Source: Paragorgia papillata (Eukaryota; Cnidaria; Anthozoa; Scleralcyonacea; Coralliidae). Taken from it: DNA of 64,000 bases. Under the pieces are notes generated by a model, which saw nothing but the letters and a program-made list of their open reading frames with translations, was not told the origin of the DNA and ran no database searches. Shown piece by piece: positions 52,756 to 64,000 of this stretch (the first letter of the stretch is position 1; each line of letters begins with the position of its first letter). The DNA is taken from NCBI GenBank assembly GCA_035771165.1, contig JAWNZC010000314.1, positions 8,202,501-8,266,500 on the forward strand, written 5' to 3'. The translations under genes and the position numbers were made by a program.

Positions 52756-53595
52756 GCTGATGGATAAATTAATGGTACCTAGTAAATAGCTTTCTTAAAA
52801 TAAAAGCAAAAACAATGTCCAAATTACACCATTTTTATCAAGTTTAATAAAATTAAAGCAAAGTGAAAAGATGGTAAACTGCTGAGAATAGTTTTAATAA
52901 CAATTAAATACTGACATTTTCAAGTAGACCACTTCATCAGAGTAAATTACATTTTACTCCAATGAAGGGCTCCACTCAAAATGTCAGCACTTAACTATGT
53001 ACTTTTTTTAATAACATTAACTTGACAAATCAGAAAAACAACAAGAGAAAAGGAGATGATTTTACTTCTTCACTCAAGTGAGAACATCTGGTAGTCAAAA
53101 GGTTAAATGGGTTAAATGGGCTAAATCTGCCTGGCCCTGTCTCTCTTCCTTAACTCTTTGACTCCCAAACTGGCTAAAACCAGCTCCTTGTTATTTTACT
53201 CTGTCTAATACCAGATGATTTTACTCATCAAGTGAGAAGCTCTATCAGTCGAAAGGTGAAAGTAGCCATACAGATCACAGATGCAATAGAATCAGACATA
53301 GTTTAATGCTACTCTGGCTTAAAAGTTTTTTGAACATAGTTAAAAAAAAAAAAAAAAAGAAAAGTTAAAAAACTGGCTAGCTAAAAGTTACTGTTCATGA
53401 CCCAATGTCTCGATATTTATACTGTTTTCACAACAATCACACCTGAATAAGACACTAGATCAGAGTGTCAAAATGTAGGGTCATGAACATTAATCTTTTT
53501 AAGCTACGTTCAAAGAACTTTTAAGCCAGAGTAGCATTAAACTATGTCTGATTCTTCACCTGGCTGCGTTGGGAATTTATTTGTAATAATGCTTA

Positions 53596-53947
53596 GGCCT
53601 TGCATTCACATGATACCAGCATGAAATGACATGAAACCGTAATGCTAACCGTAACGATTTGAAACCGTAATGCTAACCGTAACGATATGAAACCATAACA
53701 AAATTAGTCCTTTACCAGCATCGTGTGAACACCTTACCATAATGATTTCATCACGGTTTTACAAAACCTTTTTCTCTGCTTAAAAAATACGGGGTAAAAG
53801 AAGTGCAATGGTGGGAATTTAATAAAAATGGAGTTAACTAAACTGTAAAAATAGTAATGAAATGATACCAGCACCGTGTAAACATTTTCCTACTGTGATG
53901 ATTTGATACTGACATGATTTCGTACCAGCATTGTGTGAACAGGGTCT
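53596..53947. mobile_element. MITE-like foldback with 'gaaaccgtaatgctaaccgt' words
   Basis: Left ggccttgcattcacatgata and right accagcattgtgtgaacagg are inverted. The interior has a direct pair of tgaaaccgtaatgctaaccg. It lies upstream of the ZNF706-like ATG exon, within its proposed 5' UTR intron. Confidence 0.7.
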
Positions 53948-53964
53948 AGTGTTTTAGAAAGAGC

Positions 53965-54125
53965 AAAGTGAAAATGTGGTAAACAACTGAGGTTTTTGCT
54001 AACAAAAAATGTTTTGGGTGTGTCAGAGTAAAATGACACATTTCACTCTGGTGAAATGCTCTGCTCAAAACGTCAGTTTTAACTTAATTACCAAAAACCT
54101 TGGCAGCTTTTACCACATTTTCACT
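53965..54125. repeat. Copy of the 'gtgaaaaggtggtaaactg' foldback repeat
   Basis: Left aagtgaaaatgtggtaaaca and right ttttaccacattttcacttt are inverted. The centre contains tctggtgaaatgctctgctc followed by aaaacgtcag. It lies upstream of the ZNF706-like ATG exon. A third relative with only the left end and core is at 52858-53010. Confidence 0.6.
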
Positions 54126-54828
54126 TTGTGCTGATAGAATACATGTAAGTCATTTTCGGAGGGGAGGGGGGCACTTCAAATTGTGTCAAATGTTATTTGA
54201 TCTTTCAAGATAATTATTCCCCTAAACCCCCTTCATAATGCACCTATCAATGTTAAGCCCCAGGTTGGGGGGTGGGCAACCCACGGATATTGACTGATCG
54301 ACATATCCTGAGACAGGGAAATTTAACTTTCTTGACAAGCTCGATCGGACGGGATTTTTGACACATAAAATGATCAATATCCCTGTGGGTTGCCCCCCCC
54401 CCCCCACACCCACCCTAGGTAGTTCACTACTTCTATAAGCTGACAGTATTAGCCATTCTGGTCTGCTAAACTACACATGACTTGACTAGCCGTTTAATTC
54501 ATATTGATATTTGGTTTAAGCTTAATTAATTATTATTTTTATATTAAAATTGATAATTATAGTGTAATATATATTAATCTATACATCAATAATATCAAAA
54601 ACAGAAACAATATATTCTACTTTTCTTTTTAGATTGTTTGTTTCACAAGAAATAATCTAAGTTGATGTCACAATAATTATAAACAAAAATTGGAACGTAG
54701 CCATAATATTGAACGTTCAGAAAATCAAAATTTTAAAAATAAGACATCTAAAGCCATCTAGGAATACTTCTTTATATAAAAACTTTACAACATATTCAGT
54801 AAATATCCAGAAAAGCATGGATGCTTAC

Positions 54829-54900
54829 CTGAGATTTTTACACAAGTGAAAAGCTGTGATTTTGTTTCAGACTATGAATGAATGACGACGAAGATCAATG
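54829..54900 (-). other. Possible non-coding first exon of the ZNF706-like gene
   Basis: On the minus strand the sequence AAATCTCAG|GTAAGCATCC gives a near-consensus donor at 54828/54829. It lies about 2.1 kb upstream of the ATG exon, which itself begins after an acceptor. The 5' limit is not visible. It sits less than 0.5 kb from the proposed RCC1L start on the other strand, so the two genes may share a bidirectional promoter (inference). Confidence 0.35.
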
Positions 54901-55320
54901 TGCGAAAGTTTTCAAATTGTAATTTGGTGGCCTGGGACCTAGGAATGGGCCGAATTATTTAATGACCGTGTGACGTCGCGTGTGACGCTGTGTGACGCAA
55001 TTTTTGCCACAAAATATTACGATTATATATATCGTCATCACCTTCAAATAACAGGGTTCTATATGTATGCTGGCCCTCTCTCGATATATGAGCAACTGAA
55101 ATACGCCTTCTATAAAATACACTGAAACCTAGCCCCAAACACTATACCCTTACCTTACCCAACCTTAACCCGTCTTAGCCCTTAGCCACCCTTAGAATCC
55201 CTTAACTCACTTTGGCCTACCACCAGACCTAACACACCTTAGCCTCAAATGGCCCAAAAGATGTCACATAATTGGTAGCCTCGTTGGTAGCTACAGTATA
55301 GATTTTTATACTGTAACCGA

Positions 55321-61143
<5,823 letters not shown>

Positions 61144-61224
61144 GTAAGTAGTTCAGTCCTGAAATTTACAAGATAGGAACTTATGAGAGACATTTGGTAT
61201 ACTCGTTCGTCAAGCTCAATTACT

Positions 61225-61412
61225 TACAAAATATTTGTGAGCCACAGACAGGGATTGAACCTGCAACCTTCTAGTGCATGATCGGGTAGCCGGCGCTCTA
61301 ACCATTGAACTATATATACCGAGGCTTGGATGAAGAGCTAAGGTAGTCATGCGTCTCCTAAGTGGTGGCCGCGTTTGCATATGGGATTTAGTTGAAGTGA
61401 TATGATGTTGTA
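61225..61412 (-). mobile_element. tRNA-derived SINE
   Basis: On the minus strand the head reads tagttcaatggttagagcgc (A-box like), then gaaggttgcaggttcaatcc (B-box ggttcaatccc) and ctgtctgtggctc. The order and spacing of A and B boxes match a tRNA-type Pol III promoter. Arms are too degenerate for a functional tRNA. It is in the intron after exon 10 of the RCC1L-like gene. Confidence 0.7.
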
Positions 61413-61904
61413 CGTGTACACGCATATCAGTGATGGATTTACAGGGGGGTGCAGGGGGTGCGCACCCCCCTGGCCTTGGCCAAGGACTAGGTATTAGGTA
61501 TTATAGCTATCATATGATTCATAGATATATGATTCATATATTAGCTATATCATATGTTTCATAGGTATTAATAGGTATACAAAAAAAATTCTGGCGGGCT
61601 TCACCGCCCCCTACCCCCCAGCCCCACCACCAGCTCGGCCCCTGGACCCTGCCGGGGGCTGTGTCCCCAGACCCCTACCGTAGCTCCCTCAGCGGCGCTC
61701 CACCCTGCCTTGGTCGCGCCTCACGCCGCAGGCCTGATCTCACTTCGCTCGCTCAGTACCCCCCCCCCCCCACCCCTTACCAGATCAAGCTGGATCCATC
61801 ACTGACGCATAGTGACATGTATAGTGCGTTTGTGAACTTGGACCTTGGTATCATACTGTAATGTGGCAGACATTTAAATTTGTATATATATACGAACTCA
61901 AGTA

Positions 61905-62500
61905 GCTGATCAGTTGTAATCTGCAACCTTCTGACCGGTTAGACGCTTCAACCATTGAACTACGTAGGGCCTGTTCACATTAGGCGAGTTATCTCGGGGG
62001 GTAGGGTTATCCCTATCCCCCGAGATAACTCGGTGTTAGTTTATTTCCATGTTAAAAAAGTAAACCGTTCACATGAGACCGAGATAACTCGGGGGATAGG
62101 GATAACTCGGTCGGAGCGATAGGGTAACCCTAGCCCCCGAGTTATCCCTACCTCCATGTGAACGTTTTCACCCGAGTTATCTCGGGGGGTAGGGTCAACT
62201 TAGGCATGCGTATTTATGCTGTTGCTCGGGATAACTCGGGGTGAAGCGTTCACATGAAGCTATAGGGTTATCTTGGGGGCCAGGGACAACTCGGTAGTTG
62301 CGTTTTATCATGTGAAATAGGGTCAACTTTGACCCTAGCCCCCGAGTTATCCCTACCCCCCGAGATAACCCGGTCTCGTGTGAACAGCCCCTTAGGCTCG
62401 GATGGAGAAGAACTATAAGTCGAGTTGTACATGTAGTCATGTGCTTCTTATAGGCTAAGCGGTACCGCGTTTGCATAAGATATAACTAAAGTGATGTTAA
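61905..62500 (-). mobile_element. tRNA-derived SINE split by a foldback element
   Basis: The left part (about 61905-61966) has atctgcaaccttctgaccgg and cttcaaccattgaactac. The right part (62393 onward) has ggctcggatggagaagaact, then taagcggtaccgcgtttgca. The same two parts are continuous in the SINE at 61225-61412. The central 61967-62392 is the inserted foldback. Confidence 0.7.
61967..62392 (-). mobile_element. Foldback element, copy 2, inserted in a tRNA-derived SINE
   Basis: This copy reads as the reverse complement of 71-497 over essentially its full length. The left flank ends in ...accattgaactacgta and the right flank resumes ttaggctcggatggagaa. Comparison with the uninterrupted SINE at 61225-61412 (accattgaactatatatacc then gaggcttggatgaaga) shows the element landed inside a second SINE copy. 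Confidence 0.85.
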
Positions 62501-63109
62501 GAGTCGAACTTTTCATGATTCATACAGTAGTTTTCAAAGAACAAGGCAACACAACACAATTAAATACAATAGAAATAATGGAAAGGAATAGAATAGACAA
62601 TACATTCTAAAAAATAGCCCTTCTAAATCGGGACACGTATAGTCAAACTCAGCCTGAATCAAGCTCAAGTAATCTGAAAATGTTTCTGAATCTCAGACAG
62701 TTTTAACCCAGACAGAAATATATTAAGACGCTTTACCTCAAGAGATTAATTGTTTAGTATTATTAATTATCTTTAATGCGTGGGACATCCCGCCTCGTTA
62801 CTCTATAAAAAGAGCATTATTTTTCCACAAAAAGGAAACCGAACTTTCACCTGTCTGTCTGTTTTGTCGGTAAATAAAATACATGAAATGTAATACAGTA
62901 ATAACTCATACAAAAATTAAAAAAATTCTAAATATATACAAAAGTTTAAAAAAAGTTATAAAAATTGATAAGTTAACAGCTGTTTTATCTACAGGTAGTA
63001 ATAAATCCTAATAACTTGTTCTTAAATGAGCGTCACTTATCTCTCTCTTCCGATCTAATGACAGACTGTCTAAAGTAAAGCGACTTTATTTATTCAGGGT
63101 AACATACGA

Positions 63110-63372
63110 GACCATAGGCGTACCAGCTGGGGGGGGGGGGGGGGGGGGGGGGGACAGGGGGCAATTGCCCCCCCCCCCCCCCAAGTTTTAAAAATGAAAA
63201 TTTCGGGCACTTTTTGAAAGAAATTTCGGGTAAATTCGGGTAATATTGCTGTTAAATATTCATGATCGTATGTTGAATACGATCTAATAATTGACAGTCG
63301 ACTCTTAATTTTTCGGGCAAAAATGTTTTGCCCCCCCCCCCCCCCCCCCCCCCCCCAAACGTAACTGGTCAG
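63110..63372 (+). repeat. Repeat bounded by long G and C homopolymers
   Basis: A run of over 20 G and a run of over 25 C flank an AT-rich centre (tttcgggcactttttgaaag). The element at 3065-3310 has the same order (ataggcgtatagca, G run, tcaggcactttctactagga, 'gccccacaagt', ctacacctatg). Homopolymer lengths are likely unreliable in the assembly. Confidence 0.65.
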
Positions 63373-63470
63373 GTACGCCGGCCTATGCATATGACAGTAT
63401 TTAGATACTGATAACCCAATGACTCTCACCCGGCCCTTGATGAAACTAGTTTGTAGAATTAACTGGGGAA

Positions 63471-64000
63471 ACTATGGTGTTGATTTTACGGAGGGAAGAA
63501 AACCGGAGAACCTGGTAAAAAAACTTCGAGGCACAGGAGAGAACCAACAACCCTACTCACATGAAGCTAAGTTGGTCACCTATCCAAGTACTAACCCCAT
63601 TTAACTGCACAGACGACCAAGTTTTCCTTGACAAGTTTTTCCTTGACAAGTTTTTCCTTGACAAGTTTTATTTGTTCGTGTGCACGACACAAATTGACAA
63701 GTTTTTCCTTGACAAGGAGCCTTGCTCAAGAGCTGGTCATGCCAGCCGTTTTGAACAAGGAAATTTGTTCGTGTGTATAGTCGTCAAGGAAAACTTGACA
63801 ACTCATCTCCGAAGCTTATCACGCGATCATTACTGTCAAGGAAAACTTGTCCAACCGTACACACGAGCAATTATAACTTGTCAAGGAAAATTGTTTGAAA
63901 AAAACGTGTCCATCGTACACACGAGCAAGGAAAGTTACCAAGGAACTTGCCAAGGAAAACTTGGTCGTCTGTGCGGGGCTTAACAGCTTGTGCCAGCCAT
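63471..64000 (-). mobile_element. 5S rRNA-derived SINE, interrupted
   Basis: Positions 63471-63610 match 22866-23030 (gttgattttacggagggaag, then gtcacctatccaagtactaa and ccccat). After the foldback, the sequence resumes as gggcttaacagcttgtgcca near 63983, parallel to gggcttaactttggactgca in the intact copy. Confidence 0.7.
63611..63985. mobile_element. Foldback inserted in a 5S-derived SINE
   Basis: Ends gcacagacgaccaagttttc and cttggtcgtctgtgc are inverted. The interior repeats cttgacaagtttttc and its inverse gtcaaggaaaacttg. SINE sequence continues on both sides. The 140-residue frame across it is an artefact. Confidence 0.8.

Larger units (their letters stand above)
61144..64000. other. 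Intron or 3' region of the RCC1L-like gene
   Basis: Exon 10 ends at a consensus donor (ACAG|GTAAGT), but no further RCC1 blade is found before 64000. The interval is SINEs, two foldbacks and homopolymer-flanked repeats. A long final intron is the simplest reading. Confidence 0.55.

Noticed and set aside
63561..63983. 140-codon frame with repeated FFLDKF
   Set aside because: Reads through a foldback made of cttgacaagtttttc words and its SINE flank.

Overview
This window is nuclear DNA of an intron-rich, AT-rich animal genome. The genes are ordinary metazoan ones: a ciliary DM10 protein, a phosphatidylserine synthase, the proteasome lid deubiquitinase, a ZNF706-type small zinc-finger protein and a mitochondrial RCC1-like protein. 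Every exon boundary I worked out follows GT-AG (one GC-AG) and keeps phase. The density of foldback elements, SINEs with 5S- or tRNA-like heads, and phrases such as the 'acctcgttcccagggcc' repeat point to an early-branching animal (sponge or cnidarian). That taxonomic reading is an inference, and nothing here names a species.

Layout, left to right. (1) 793-5746, minus: 5' two thirds of an EFHC1/2-type gene (six coding exons, 373 codons), continuing off the left end. (2) 8819-25396, minus: a complete PTDSS1-like phosphatidylserine synthase (13 coding exons, 501 aa) with introns full of repeats. (3) 27420-34186, plus: a gene I do not recognise, seven introns, 270 codons visible, first exon(s) not located. 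(4) 35159-48975, minus: a complete PSMD14/Rpn11 gene (12 coding exons, 310 aa), including a 13-nt microexon. It converges on gene 3 with under 1 kb between the stops, and a tandem-repeat element fills most of that gap. (5) 51810-52755, minus: ZNF706-like gene, 72 aa, two coding exons. (6) 55321-61143 and beyond, plus: RCC1L-like gene, ten exons visible, running off the right end. Genes 2/3 and 5/6 lie head to head; genes 3/4 lie tail to tail.

Most of the remaining sequence is repetitive. Foldback (MITE-like) elements with long terminal inverted repeats are the dominant class, several with clear target duplications. They include a 1.3-kb hAT relic with perfect 8-bp duplications that itself carries a younger insertion with a 14-bp duplication. 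There are two degenerate LINE 3' ends, tRNA- and 5S rRNA-derived SINEs, and many minisatellites. Several of these arrays lie inside, or are bounded by, terminal inverted repeats.

No prokaryotic system, CRISPR array or operon is present. The most unusual material is (a) a family of elements made almost entirely of a short tandem repeat but bounded by common 15-bp inverted ends, with two copies 24 kb apart, (b) a small hairpin-bearing element whose core resembles, but does not complete, a hammerhead ribozyme, (c) nested insertions that give a relative chronology, and (d) the unrecognised multi-exon gene.
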